A DNA stretch of 64,000 bases from Methylobacterium fujisawaense (GTDB lineage: Bacteria > Pseudomonadota > Alphaproteobacteria > Rhizobiales > Beijerinckiaceae), in NCBI RefSeq assembly GCF_014138435.1, contig NZ_JACJIM010000005.1, forward strand, positions 1 to 64,000, read 5' to 3'. The position numbers were made by a program, and so were the translations under genes. Position 1 is the first letter of the stretch. Each line of letters begins with the position of its first letter. The notes beneath the pieces were generated by a model that was given only the letters and a program-made list of their open reading frames with translations, had not been told where the DNA came from and ran no database searches. Shown in pieces: positions 17,411 to 26,514 of this stretch.

Positions 17411-20400
17411 GTGAAACAGCGCCACGCCGTGATGCACAGAAGTTCGAACGTGACGATGTGCATCCCAGCCTGCCTGATGGACGGTGGCGCGATGGGCGCG
17501 CTCATGCGCGCGCACGACTGGGACGCCTCACCGCTCGGTGATCCCGCGACCTGGCCGCCATCCTTGACGACGCTGACAGGCGTCATGCTCGGTTCGAGGC
17601 AGCCGACCTTCGTCATCTGGGGGCCCGAGCGCAGGCTCCTCTACAACGATTCCTTTGTCGGGCTTCTCGGCGCCGCGCATCCGTCCGCGCTCGGTCGCGA
17701 CTATCTCCAGGTCTGGCACGACCTCGGCGCCGAGCTTGGATCCTTCGTGGACGAGGCCTGCTCCGGTCGCTCCGTTGACACGGCCGCGTTCGAACACGTC
17801 GTGAGGTCGCCCGACGGGGGCCGGTTCTCGTTGTCCTACGTGCCCATTCGCGATCCGGCCGGGCGCGTGGATGGCCTGTGGGGCACCTGCACTGAGATCG
17901 CGGACCAACGGTTCGTCGAGGGGGAGCGGCAGGAGGCGGATGCGACGCTCCGCGAGAACGAGGAGCGACAATCGTTCCTGCTGGATCTGAGCGACGCGCT
18001 TCGGCCGCTGAACACGCCCACCGACATCGTCGAAGTGGCCGCCCGGCGTCTGGGCGAGCGGGTCGGTGCGAGCCGCGTATTCTACGCCGAGATCGCCGGC
18101 AGCCTGATGACGGTCGAACGCGAGTACGTCCACGGCGTCGGCTCGATCATCGGCGAGCACTCGCTGGCGGCGTTTGGCCCGGACCTGCTGGCAGCCTACC
18201 GCGACGGCGTGGTCGTCGCGGTCGACGACGTGCCCTCGGATCCCCGGTTCACTGTCGAAGCCCGGGCGGGCTTACGGTCACGCCAGGTCGGCGCCTTCGT
18301 TGATGTCGTTCTGTTTCGGGGCGACGAATGGGTCGGCCTGCTCGCGGTGCAGAGCGCGACCCCGCGCGCCTGGACGCCCGCGGAAGGCAACCTGATCCGG
18401 GAGGTCGGCGAGCGCGTCAAGGCTGCCACCGAGCGGGCCCGTGCCGAAGTGGCGCTGCGCGAGAGCGAGGAGCGTCTGGCGGCGATCTTCTCGGCTGCGT
18501 CCGTCGGCCTGTCCGAGGTGGATGCGAGCGGCCGCTATCTTCGGGTCAACACGGAGATGTGCCGCATTCTCGGACGGTCTGCAGACGAGGTTCTCTCGAT
18601 CGGCGTCGCGGATGTGACCGATCCAGCCTATATCACGCAGAGCTTGGCGACGATCGCGCAGGCGTTCGAGACCGGGCATAGTTCCGCCCTCGACAAGCTC
18701 TACTGTCGTCCCGACGGCACGTCCATCTGGGCGAGCAGCAGCGTCAGACGTCTCGACGATGGGCAGGGCAGGTTCAAGAACCTGCTGGTCGTCACGGCGG
18801 ATCTCAGCCATCGCCGGGAGGCGGAGCAACGGCTGGCCGAAAGCGAGCGCCGCCTACAGCTTCTCAACGAGACGCTCGAACTTCAGGTCTCGGAGCGCAC
18901 GGCCGAGCGCAATCTATTGGCCACGATCGTCGAAAGAACCGACATCATGGTGATGGCGTCGGATCTCAACTACAACATCCTGGCCATCAATAAGGCGAAT
19001 GCGGACGAGTTCGAGCGCATCTATGGCGTACGGCCGAAGGTCGGCGACAACATGCTCGATCTTCTGGCCGATCAGCCTGAACACCAGGCCCAGGTCAAAG
19101 CGGGTTGGGGACGCGGGCTGGCCGGCGAGGAGATCACCCTCGTCCAAGAGTTCGGCGATCCCGGACGCGTCCGCCCCGCCTATGAGATCAGTTTCCGCAC
19201 CCTGCGCGGAGCGGATGGCGAGCGCACGGGCTGCTATCAGTTCGTCATGGACGTGACAAAGCGGTTGCGCGATCAGGCCGAGCTGGTCCTGGCCCAAGAA
19301 GCCCTGCGCCAATCCCAGAAGCTGGAGGCGGTCGGCCAGCTTACGGGCGGAGTGGCGCACGACTTCAACAACCTTCTGACCATCATCCGCTCATCCGTCG
19401 ATTTTTTGCGTCGGCCCGATCTGCCGGAGGTCCGCAAGCGCCGCTACCTCGACGCGGTCTCCGAGACGGTCGACCGGGCCGCCAAGCTGACCGGCCAACT
19501 CCTCGCCTTCGCGCGCCGTCAAGCGCTGAAGCCGGAGGTGTTCAGCGCCGGGCAGCGGGTGAGTGCGATCGCCGACATGCTCGACACGCTGACCGGCGCA
19601 CGCGTGCAGGTTCTGATCGAGGTGCCGGACACCGCCTGTCATGTACGGGCGGATGTGAGCCAGTTCGAAACGGCCCTGGTCAACATGGCCGTCAACGCCC
19701 GCGATGCCATGGACGGTGAAGGCACGCTCATCCTCCGGGTAACCGGGGGGGCGGCGCTGCCGGCTGTTCGCGGCCATGCAGGGTGCGAGAAGCCGTTCGT
19801 GGCGGTCTCCCTGACCGACACGGGGACCGGCATTTTGCCGGACCGGATCGAGCGGATCTTCGAGCCCTTCTTCACCACGAAGGAGGTTGGTCGAGGCACG
19901 GGTCTCGGGTTGAGCCAAGTCTTCGGTTTCGCCAAGCAGTCGGGCGGCGACGTGGATGTCCGGAGCGTCGTCGGCCGGGGCACCACATTCACGCTCTATC
20001 TACCCGAGGTGGCTGCGTCCGATCTGTCGTCCGGTGAGCGCATCCAGGAAATGGGGATGGCCCCGCTGGGTTCGGGTCAACGCATCCTGGTCGTCGAGGA
20101 CAATATCGGGGTCGGCCAGTTCGCGACCCAGATCCTGGAGGATCTGGGCTACCGGACGGCATGGGCCGGCAATGCCGAGGAAGCGTTGGACCGGCTGGGT
20201 CGCGACGGTGACGGGTTCGATCTGATCTTCTCCGACGTGGTCATGCCGGGCATGGGCGGCGTCGCGCTGGCGCGTGAGCTGCAGCAGCGGTGGCCGGATC
20301 TGCCGGTGGTCCTCACGTCGGGGTACAGCCACGTGCTCGCCCAGGAAAGCGACCACGGATTCGCGTTGCTGCACAAACCCTATTCGGCCGAGCAACTCGG

Positions 20401-20458
20401 GCGCATCCTGCACCAAGTCCTCGGCGTGCGGTCCAAGCTAACGGCCCCGGCCGCCTGA
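17411..20458 (+). CDS. Hybrid sensor histidine kinase (PAS-GAF-PAS-PAS-HisKA-HATPase-REC)
   Basis: A soluble 1015-residue kinase. In order: a PAS-like domain (about 50-170), a GAF domain (about 190-345), PAS (about 355-475), a coiled coil, PAS (about 500-625), HisKA with H650 in [12 protein letters not shown], HATPase ([13 protein letters not shown] N box, [18 protein letters not shown]), and a C-terminal receiver with D942 in [11 protein letters not shown]. The start shown is a GTG at 17411; the ATG at 17432 or one further in may be the true start, as the domain begins near residue 24. It is probably an orphan kinase with its own receiver. The signal is unknown. Confidence 0.9.
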   Translation: MKQRHAVMHRSSNVTMCIPACLMDGGAMGALMRAHDWDASPLGDPATWPPSLTTLTGVMLGSRQPTFVIWGPERRLLYNDSFVGLLGAAHPSALGRDYLQVWHDLGAELGSFVDEACSGRSVDTAAFEHVVRSPDGGRFSLSYVPIRDPAGRVDGLWGTCTEIADQRFVEGERQEADATLRENEERQSFLLDLSDALRPLNTPTDIVEVAARRLGERVGASRVFYAEIAGSLMTVEREYVHGVGSIIGEHSLAAFGPDLLAAYRDGVVVAVDDVPSDPRFTVEARAGLRSRQVGAFVDVVLFRGDEWVGLLAVQSATPRAWTPAEGNLIREVGERVKAATERARAEVALRESEERLAAIFSAASVGLSEVDASGRYLRVNTEMCRILGRSADEVLSIGVADVTDPAYITQSLATIAQAFETGHSSALDKLYCRPDGTSIWASSSVRRLDDGQGRFKNLLVVTADLSHRREAEQRLAESERRLQLLNETLELQVSERTAERNLLATIVERTDIMVMASDLNYNILAINKANADEFERIYGVRPKVGDNMLDLLADQPEHQAQVKAGWGRGLAGEEITLVQEFGDPGRVRPAYEISFRTLRGADGERTGCYQFVMDVTKRLRDQAELVLAQEALRQSQKLEAVGQLTGGVAHDFNNLLTIIRSSVDFLRRPDLPEVRKRRYLDAVSETVDRAAKLTGQLLAFARRQALKPEVFSAGQRVSAIADMLDTLTGARVQVLIEVPDTACHVRADVSQFETALVNMAVNARDAMDGEGTLILRVTGGAALPAVRGHAGCEKPFVAVSLTDTGTGILPDRIERIFEPFFTTKEVGRGTGLGLSQVFGFAKQSGGDVDVRSVVGRGTTFTLYLPEVAASDLSSGERIQEMGMAPLGSGQRILVVEDNIGVGQFATQILEDLGYRTAWAGNAEEALDRLGRDGDGFDLIFSDVVMPGMGGVALARELQQRWPDLPVVLTSGYSHVLAQESDHGFALLHKPYSAEQLGRILHQVLGVRSKLTAPAA

Positions 20459-21068
20459 CGGCAAACGCGGTCAGGGAGTACGCGCGCGGTATTGCGGCGG
20501 ACCGTCGATCCGACGCGGGTTGGTCGCTCGCAGGTGGGCACCACCGAATCCGTGACGCGGAGGCCAAGCGCCGACGATCATCTTCCCGGCCGGGGCCACC
20601 GCTCAACGTAACGGGGTCGCCCTGCGCCGACAGGAGAGGTGCGGGGTAGATGCAGGGCATCGCTTCAGGTCGGCGTAGGTCTCGCGGCCGTGCGGGCTGC
20701 GGCCGAGGGGCATCGCGGTGTCACGCCGAAACTTGGTCGGAACTACTCGTTCTAACGGGTCTCCGCGCCTCAGAGCGCAAGGCTTTTGCGCGGCCGGGAC
20801 CGGCGATCTGACCATTTGATAAGTGTGCCTGAGAGCGCCGTCACGGATACGGTGCCTGTTGGCTGCTCAGAAAGGGCGTTTGCCGGGGAGACCCGACTAA
20901 GCCTGCGATTGGCCCCGCTCGATCGGCGATGCGTGTTCCTGAGGCGAGAAACAGCTCAGCTTGAGACCATCACCGGGACGCGCCAACGCGATTCCAAGCG
21001 TCCGGTCGGTCCGGCCAACGGGCCAGTCCAATCTCAGTCAAAAGCGGAAACTACGGAGCGGTGACAGG
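20459..21068. other. Gene-poor stretch between hybrid kinase and tRNA-Gln
   Basis: About 610 bases with no supported gene on either strand. The base composition falls slightly toward 20720-20960. Nothing recognisable was found. Confidence 0.45.
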
Positions 21069-21142
21069 TGGCTGGGGGACCTGGATTCGAACCAGGACTA
21101 GAGGAGTCAGAGTCCACCGTTCTACCGTTAAACTATCCCCCA
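21069..21142 (-). tRNA. tRNA-Gln(CTG)
   Basis: Minus-strand cloverleaf with acceptor TGGGGGA/TCCCCCA, discriminator G and encoded CCA. The T arm is CCTGG-TTCGAAT-CCAGG and the anticodon loop is CTCTGAC with anticodon CTG. The anticodon stem GTGGA/TCCTC carries one T-T mismatch at its second pair, which is unusual but the rest of the fold is sound. Confidence 0.9.
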
Positions 21143-21317
21143 AAAGCCTTCAGCCAAGCGCATCCCTACCGGATGGGGCTGGGCGAAACCCGTTCCGTAT
21201 CGAGCGGCGCCGGGCGTGGGCGGTGAGATAGGCGGAATGCTTCGGAAGGTCAACCGGTTGTTCTCCTGTTGACGCAGCCTCTGCCGCGGCCGTAACCGTA
21301 ACGCCGCAGACCCGTCA

Positions 21318-21407
21318 GGAAGGGTGGCCGAGTGGTTTAAGGCAGCGGTCTTGAAAACCGCCGTGGGGGCAACTCCACCGTGGGTTCGAATCCCACCCCT
21401 TCCGCCA
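21318..21407 (+). tRNA. tRNA-Ser(TGA)
   Basis: Plus-strand class II tRNA of 90 bases including CCA, with acceptor GGAAGGG/CCCTTCC, a long variable arm (CGTGGGGGCAACTCCACCG), T loop TTCGAAT and anticodon loop CTTGAAA (anticodon TGA). tRNA-Ser genes are frequent integration sites, and accessory genes begin directly downstream, with a broken tyrosine recombinase 3 kb away. Confidence 0.95.
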
Positions 21408-21547
21408 GGGTATGTTGATACATAAGGCTTTTTCAGCTTCACGTATGAGTTGCCCCACCATTTGCCCCACCAGTGGAGCGGAAAGTGGTGGCTGTGGGTC
21501 CATCAAGCAGATGGACGGATCGAGTTGACCGGCGTAGCGCTGAGGTC

Positions 21548-21757
21548 ATGGCGTGCGATTCGAAAGCCACTCCTCAGGAGCAATTCGATGCTTGGCTCGC
21601 CGAGCACGCCACTGGTCTTGGTCAGCGTCAACGCTTTCAGCCCGCCCGGCCTCCGCTCGTGCTTCGCGTGGCAGCCCTCGCCGTTAGCCTCATGCTCTGG
21701 GTTCTGATCTTCTGGAGTTTGGGTGCCGGCGTCCAACAATTTCTCAGAATTTTATAA
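21548..21757 (+). CDS. Small membrane protein, unknown
   Basis: 69 residues from the ATG at 21548, preceded by GAGG. The N-terminal half is polar (EQFDAWLAEHATGLGQ) and the C-terminal half holds one clear membrane helix (about 40-63; VLRVAALAVSLMLWVLIFW). The family is not recognised. It lies between tRNA-Ser and the luxR gene in the accessory region. Short length makes this a moderate call. Confidence 0.45.
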   Translation: MACDSKATPQEQFDAWLAEHATGLGQRQRFQPARPPLVLRVAALAVSLMLWVLIFWSLGAGVQQFLRIL

Positions 21758-22012
21758 ATCGAGTCCGTTGAGAGTCGGCATACTCATCGGTCCGCTCATT
21801 GTTGGCGTATTTGGCTGGGCAAAGGACGCCTGCACTCCATGTCTTGCAAATCCGCCGCATCTCCAATGCGGACCGGTCCAGGTGTTTGTGTAGACTAAAT
21901 GCGTGCCGAAAGGCAGTCCTGCAGTTGTCTAGCTGACGCTGCGGTCGAGAGATAAATCTTAGCGATACTTAATCGTCTGAGCGGATGCTTTCCCGATCGG
22001 GTATCGTCTTCG

Positions 22013-22750
22013 ATGAAATGCTTTCCGCAATCCGCATTCGATATCGTTGCGAAGCTCCGTAGCGCCAATTGTCTGGAAGATATCCTTTTAGAGCTGAAAT
22101 TAAGTGGGCGCATTTTCGGCTACGACACCTTCTTGATGGGACGGCTTCCAAGGTCGCCGACACAGAATCTTCTCGATTGCGCGACCCTTTCAGGTTGGCC
22201 CGCTGAGTGGGAGCGACGCTATCAGGCCGAGCGATTCGTTCAGGTCGACCCGGTCATCCGGCACATCCGGCGCAGCGTCGATCCTTTCCTCTGGCGCGAG
22301 GCGCTCGTTACGCCTGGCGGTCGCGACGGTCAGATCGTGCTTGAGGAGGCGCGGGCCTTCGGCTTGGTAGAAGGCTTCTGCGTACCGCTTCATCATGCCG
22401 GGGGCGGTGAGTCGGGCCTCAGCTTCGGCGGGCAACGGCTCGCGCCCTCAAACGACGAGCGCGCCGCGCTGCACCTGATCGGCATCTACGCCCTCTCGGC
22501 GGCGCGGGCGATCCTGAGCCGGGCGGTCAGCGCAGATGACGAGCCCCCTGCAGCAGCGCACCTGACAGGTCGCGAGGTTGAGTGCCTGAAGTGGTCCGCG
22601 GTTGGCAAGACGGCGTGGGAGATCTCGGTGATCCTGTCGCTCTCCAGGCGGACCGTCGAGCAGTATCTCATCAGTGCCGCGCGCAAGCTGGGCGCGGTTA
22701 GTCGCGTCCAGAGCGTAGCGGAGGCTCTGCGCCGCGGCATCATAGACTGA
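22013..22750 (+). CDS. luxR: LuxR-family quorum-sensing regulator
   Basis: 245 residues, the normal length. The autoinducer-binding domain (about 15-165) has the conserved pattern W66-x3-Y70...D79-P80...W94 (GWPAEWERRY...QVDPVI...LWREA). The GerE-type helix-turn-helix is at 184-242 (LTGREVECLKWSAVGKTAWEISVILSLSRRTVEQ). It should bind an acyl-homoserine lactone and control transcription. It is 89 bases upstream of the luxI homologue in the same direction, so they form a cognate pair. The gene symbol is generic. Confidence 0.92.
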   Translation: MKCFPQSAFDIVAKLRSANCLEDILLELKLSGRIFGYDTFLMGRLPRSPTQNLLDCATLSGWPAEWERRYQAERFVQVDPVIRHIRRSVDPFLWREALVTPGGRDGQIVLEEARAFGLVEGFCVPLHHAGGGESGLSFGGQRLAPSNDERAALHLIGIYALSAARAILSRAVSADDEPPAAAHLTGREVECLKWSAVGKTAWEISVILSLSRRTVEQYLISAARKLGAVSRVQSVAEALRRGIID

Positions 22751-22800
22751 TGTCGTAACCTGCGGCACTCCGCATTTTTACGGCTAGACCGTGCGTCTGC

Positions 22801-22830
22801 CCTTGAAGATCTTGGTAGTCATCTTCAAGG
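22801..22830 (+). promoter_or_regulatory. Perfect inverted repeat over the luxI ribosome binding site
   Basis: CCTTGAAGAT (22801-22810) and its exact reverse complement ATCTTCAAGG (22821-22830) flank a 10-base spacer. The right arm runs into the luxI Shine-Dalgarno AAGGAGG (22827-22833), which is 6 bases from the ATG. As RNA the stem would hide the first four bases of the ribosome binding site; as DNA it could be an operator for a dimeric regulator such as the adjacent LuxR. It is AT-richer and longer in spacing than a classical lux box. Confidence 0.75.
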
Positions 22831-22839
22831 AGGCGAAAA

Positions 22840-23499
22840 ATGTTCACGCTTTTATCTGGTGATGTCGATACGACTGATCCGCAGATGGCGAATCGGATCT
22901 ATGCCTTCCGCCATGCGTACTTCGTCGAACATCTCCGATGGGAGGGCTGTCGACAGGCCGATTGCCGCGAGCGCGACCGCTTCGACGGGCCGGACAGCTT
23001 TCACGTCCTCGGCGAGAAGGGCGCGGAGATTTTGGCTTACGCTCGCCTCTTGCCGACCACCCGGCCGCACCTGCTCTCGCATCTCTACCCCGAAATCCTG
23101 CAGGGCCGCCCGGCACCGACGGGACGGCGGATCTACGAATGGACACGCCACGCGGTCGCACTCAGGATGCGGGAATCGGCCATGGCGACTGCCTTTTCGA
23201 ACGTGGTTTCCGGCGCCGTGGCCTACGCAGCTGAGGCGCTCGATCTCGAAGGCCTCCTTGTTCAGTTGCATCCCGCGCTCATTGAACGCCTCACGGAGAC
23301 GGGTTGGGATGCCGAGCCGCTTGCTCTTCCGGTGAAATATGAGGGCAGCTCTTTGGTGCCGGTTTACGCGCGCCTGACCGACCAGACGCTCCAGATCGCG
23401 CAGGCGGCTTTTGCGGCTTGGCCGGGGGCACACCTGCACGTCCCGCGCGGCTCTATGTGCGCGGCTGCGACCGACGTGCCGGTGCCGGTCCTCCAGTGA
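22840..23499 (+). CDS. luxI: Acyl-homoserine lactone synthase (LuxI family)
   Basis: 219 residues. The family's invariant residues are at near-canonical places: R24, F28, W34 (RHAYFVEHLRW), D46 and D49, R69 (AYARLL), and E100-W-T102-R103. The usual serine between E and R is replaced by T102, which is common in synthases for longer or 3-oxo acyl chains, though that does not prove chain length. It makes an acyl-homoserine lactone from S-adenosylmethionine and an acyl carrier. A strong AAGGAGG site precedes the ATG and is overlapped by an inverted repeat. A small gene follows after 23 bases. Confidence 0.92.
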   Translation: MFTLLSGDVDTTDPQMANRIYAFRHAYFVEHLRWEGCRQADCRERDRFDGPDSFHVLGEKGAEILAYARLLPTTRPHLLSHLYPEILQGRPAPTGRRIYEWTRHAVALRMRESAMATAFSNVVSGAVAYAAEALDLEGLLVQLHPALIERLTETGWDAEPLALPVKYEGSSLVPVYARLTDQTLQIAQAAFAAWPGAHLHVPRGSMCAAATDVPVPVLQ

Positions 23500-23522
23500 G
23501 TTTCCAGCCAGAGGAGATGACA

Positions 23523-23924
23523 ATGCCATCCGCGGCTGCGCGAAGCGTCCTGTTCTTCCGGACCTATCGCGAGGCGACGCTCCCACTCTACGCCGCGCTC
23601 GTGGACGAGCTGTGTGCGTCGCCCCACCTGCCACTCCAGTTAGCGACGGTCCTTGAGGATATTGGTCAAGAGTTCATTAAGCTCGCGGAGACGGTCAACG
23701 CAGCGCTCAACCGCCTGGGAGCCCTGGACCACGAGGTTGACGCCGACCTGACAATCGAGGCACGGGTTGACGCCGTGATGGCTCGCTTCGCGCGGATCGG
23801 GTCGTCGATGCTGTCAATCGCCGACGGACAAGCGGGCCCGGCCTTGACCGACGAGTCCTTCCGGCAAGCGCTCCGAATCGCCCTCGTCATGATACATGAT
23901 CTACCGATCGCCGGACGGCGATAG
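23523..23924 (+). CDS. Small helical protein downstream of luxI
   Basis: 133 residues from the ATG at 23523, chosen over the ATG at 23517 because AGAGGAG lies directly before the latter and 6 bases from the former. The protein is mostly helical (LPLYAALVDELCASPHLP, LATVLEDIGQEFIKLAETVNAAL) with no signal peptide or membrane segment. It is 23 bases after luxI, in the same operon. I do not recognise the family and it does not look like TraM. A role tied to signal synthesis or response is suggested only by position. Confidence 0.6.
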   Translation: MPSAAARSVLFFRTYREATLPLYAALVDELCASPHLPLQLATVLEDIGQEFIKLAETVNAALNRLGALDHEVDADLTIEARVDAVMARFARIGSSMLSIADGQAGPALTDESFRQALRIALVMIHDLPIAGRR

Positions 23925-24360
23925 GTTTGTCGTGCCCCGTCCAACGGTAGATGAGGCTATCCCTGATCGGGCCGCCACGATGGCTCAGTCCTATGCAGAC
24001 GGCCCCATCACCTCGAGGCGCCCGCCCGCGCCTGGAAATCAGCCCGCGCGTTCCGGCCGCTTACACGTCCGAGCCATCGACCGCCGAGCGCGCCGGGCTT
24101 CCTGGCCCGGAGTGGGTAGTGCACGCCGCCCGCGCGCAGGCGCACCTGAAGGTCGCCGGCTTGGCAATCGGCAAGACCCACCGAAACTGGACTCGCTGGC
24201 GAGCGGCGCAGTAAGGCGCGCTCCCCTGTGACTGCAAACGACCCTTTGCCGAAGCTGGGAGCGTCCTCTTACCGGCAGATCGATGAGCCCGAAACTACGA
24301 CCGGAACGGGTGGGAAACGGCCCGACTGCTTTGAGCGTGGAAAATATCGAAAGCTGCCGT
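23925..24360. other. Gene-poor stretch with possible gene relics
   Basis: About 435 bases with no complete gene. One frame at 23951-24214 ends in a plausible stretch (GPEWVVHAARAQAHLKVAG) but its start is proline- and arginine-rich and looks non-coding. It precedes the broken recombinase and probably holds decayed mobile-element sequence. Confidence 0.4.
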
Positions 24361-24650
24361 TAGCGATCCGGGGCGCTTAAGCAGGCCGCTGGGCGGGTCG
24401 GTATCAAGGATCTCGTGATCCACGACTTACGCCGAACGGCCGGGGCCTGGATGTATAGCGCCACCGGGAGTATCGGCACCGTGTCGAAACACCTTTGGCA
24501 CTCTAACGTCCTGATCAACCGACAGCATTACGTCCATGGAACGCCGGATGACGTCGGGATCGCAATGGATATGGCCGAAGCGGCGTACGATCGGCACGTT
24601 GCGGAGGCCCTGGCCAACATGCCCATCCCTCGAGGGTCAGGGGATGGGAA
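24361..24650 (+). pseudogene. Tyrosine recombinase (phage integrase) C-terminal remnant
   Basis: An open frame beginning after a TAG near 24361 encodes the catalytic end of a tyrosine recombinase: HDLRRTAGAWMYSATG (box II His-x-x-Arg), LWHSNVLINRQHYVH (His and nucleophile Tyr). Everything N-terminal is missing and the frame loses resemblance to the family after about 24650, running antisense into the helicase gene. It is the remnant of an integrase that could have inserted the accessory DNA next to tRNA-Ser. Confidence 0.75.
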
Positions 24651-24696
24651 TCCGGAAGGGTGCCCCCGTTCCGCCGTGCGAATATCCCAGGCACTA

Positions 24697-26514
24697 CTAC
24701 TCCTGCCCGGCGGCGAGCAGGCGCGTTTCCAACTCCTCCACGAACGAGGATCTCCCGAATGTGCGGGGGCCGTACCGGCCATCGATCCAGCCGGAATAGA
24801 TCAGGTGAACGGCGTCGCGCGCACGCGTGAGACCGACGTAGAAGAGGCGACGGCTTTCCCGAAGCTCAGCCCCGCTCTCATTGTTCCAGGGTATGACGCC
24901 CTGATCCATTCCGACCATCATCACCACGTCGTACTCGCAGCCTTTCGACGAGTGCAGGGTCAAGAGGTTGATGTGGGACGGCGAACCGTCGCGCCCGCCG
25001 AGGCCGACGAGGTCCAAACCTTCGAGCTTGCCGCCGGCCGTCACGGCCGCGCCCATGCGATGCACCTGCTCCATCTGGTCGTGGAGGCTCGGCTCCTCGC
25101 GCGCCAGCGGATCGACGAGGTCCCGCCGGATCGCCGCGACGAACGGTGCAGCCGGTCCGTCGTCGCGGCGGTTCCGCATGAGGAATGCCGTTACGAGGTT
25201 CTTCGCCTTGTTCGCCTCCCGCTCGCTCGATAGGCTGGTCCGGAACCTCACCCACCGTGTAAGGAGGCCATCCAACTGTGGCCGGCCACGTCTCCAACCG
25301 CCCGAACACCACCCCGCGCAATCCTCGATCCAGCTCGTGAGCTCCACTTTCCTGTAGGGAGCCCCTGTGTCGACCCTAACGAAGTCGATGCCCGCGGCCA
25401 TGAGCGCGTCGGCGAACGCGTTGCCGACCGCGGCGTTGCGGTAGAGGATCGCGATGTCCCCGAGCTTTCTCTCGTCCTTGGCCGCCAGGGCTTCAGGGAT
25501 CAACGTGTCGATGACGTAGGCCGCCTGATCCGCCAGGCCTCCGGGGCGTTCCACGAACCGGATCACCGCCAGACGCTCTTCGTCGTAGGGCCGGTAGCCC
25601 CTGGTCTCCCCCAGCGCGTACTCTGAAGCTTCGATGATGCGCCCAGCGCACCTGTAGTTGAGTTCGAGGCGCACCCTTTGGATGTCGTGCCGCTCCGCCA
25701 ATTCGAGGAGAAGGTCCCCGTCTGATCCGGCGAAGCCGTAGACTGACTGATCTGCGTCGCCCACGGCGAAGAGCCGGACCCCGCCCTCGAACGCGAGCCT
25801 CGTCACGATCCGATGCAGCGGGACGCCGAGGTCTTGGTACTCGTCAACTGCGAGGATCGGCCAGCGGGCGGCGATGGCCGGCAGCACCCAGTCGTGCGCG
25901 CTGACCAAGCGATGGGCGCACACGACCATGTCGTCGTAATCGATCAGGCCCTGCCGTCGCAGCGTGGCCTCGTAGCCCTCGCTGATCCGGGCGAGATCGG
26001 GATCGGCCTCCCAGTCCGGCGCTTCCCGGTCGAGGTGGACACGCCGGTAGCGGCCCATGTCATCCCGTTTGTGGGGTTGGTTGAGGCCAAAGAGGCGCTC
26101 TGCCACCACTTTGAAGGCAACGTCGGCCTGTCGGTTCGTGGCGACCGCCAGCCGGCGCGGGAGGCCAATATCGGCGAGGTGGGCATAGGGCATAAGGATG
26201 TGGCGCAGGCAGAACCCATGCACCGTCCCGACGAAGAGGTTCTGCGCCTCGCCGAGCCCGAGTGGTTCAAGCCGGCGCTTGAGCTCGCGCGCGCACTCCT
26301 GGCTGTAGGTGATGCAGGCCACGCCTTGGGGAACCCGCACATCCTCCGCGAGCATGCGCGCGAGCTTCAGGATGAGCGTCTTCGTCTTGCCCGAGCCCGG
26401 CCCAGCCAAGACGACGCAATGGCCTTGCGAGTCGTAGGCCGCTTGCTGGCCGGGATTGTCCGCGAGATCCCCGGCATGCCGGAGGTAGGCGGCGCTCGAG
26501 CTACGCAACCTCAT
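24697..26514 (-). CDS. gajB: UvrD-like helicase, Gabija GajB-like
   Basis: A 605-residue superfamily 1A helicase. Walker A is AGPGSGKT (37-44), motif Ia TYSQECARELKRRL, motif II DEYQD (224-228), motif III AVGDADQSVYGFAGSD, motif V LHSSKGCEYDVVMMVG and motif VI FYVGLTRARDAV. It begins 14 bases before the end of the upstream OLD-type ATPase gene. That gene order and domain pair define Gabija anti-phage systems (GajA nuclease plus GajB helicase). GajB in studied systems senses DNA ends and helps activate GajA. Length is a little above the usual, so calling it Gabija rests mainly on the pair. Confidence 0.82.
   Translation of the reverse strand: MRLRSSSAAYLRHAGDLADNPGQQAAYDSQGHCVVLAGPGSGKTKTLILKLARMLAEDVRVPQGVACITYSQECARELKRRLEPLGLGEAQNLFVGTVHGFCLRHILMPYAHLADIGLPRRLAVATNRQADVAFKVVAERLFGLNQPHKRDDMGRYRRVHLDREAPDWEADPDLARISEGYEATLRRQGLIDYDDMVVCAHRLVSAHDWVLPAIAARWPILAVDEYQDLGVPLHRIVTRLAFEGGVRLFAVGDADQSVYGFAGSDGDLLLELAERHDIQRVRLELNYRCAGRIIEASEYALGETRGYRPYDEERLAVIRFVERPGGLADQAAYVIDTLIPEALAAKDERKLGDIAILYRNAAVGNAFADALMAAGIDFVRVDTGAPYRKVELTSWIEDCAGWCSGGWRRGRPQLDGLLTRWVRFRTSLSSEREANKAKNLVTAFLMRNRRDDGPAAPFVAAIRRDLVDPLAREEPSLHDQMEQVHRMGAAVTAGGKLEGLDLVGLGGRDGSPSHINLLTLHSSKGCEYDVVMMVGMDQGVIPWNNESGAELRESRRLFYVGLTRARDAVHLIYSGWIDGRYGPRTFGRSSFVEELETRLLAAGQE

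Noticed and set aside
22779..22791. ACGG-5-CCGT candidate lux box upstream of luxI
   Set aside because: The arms are only 4 bp and the motif does not match a lux box; the longer repeat at 22801 is much stronger.
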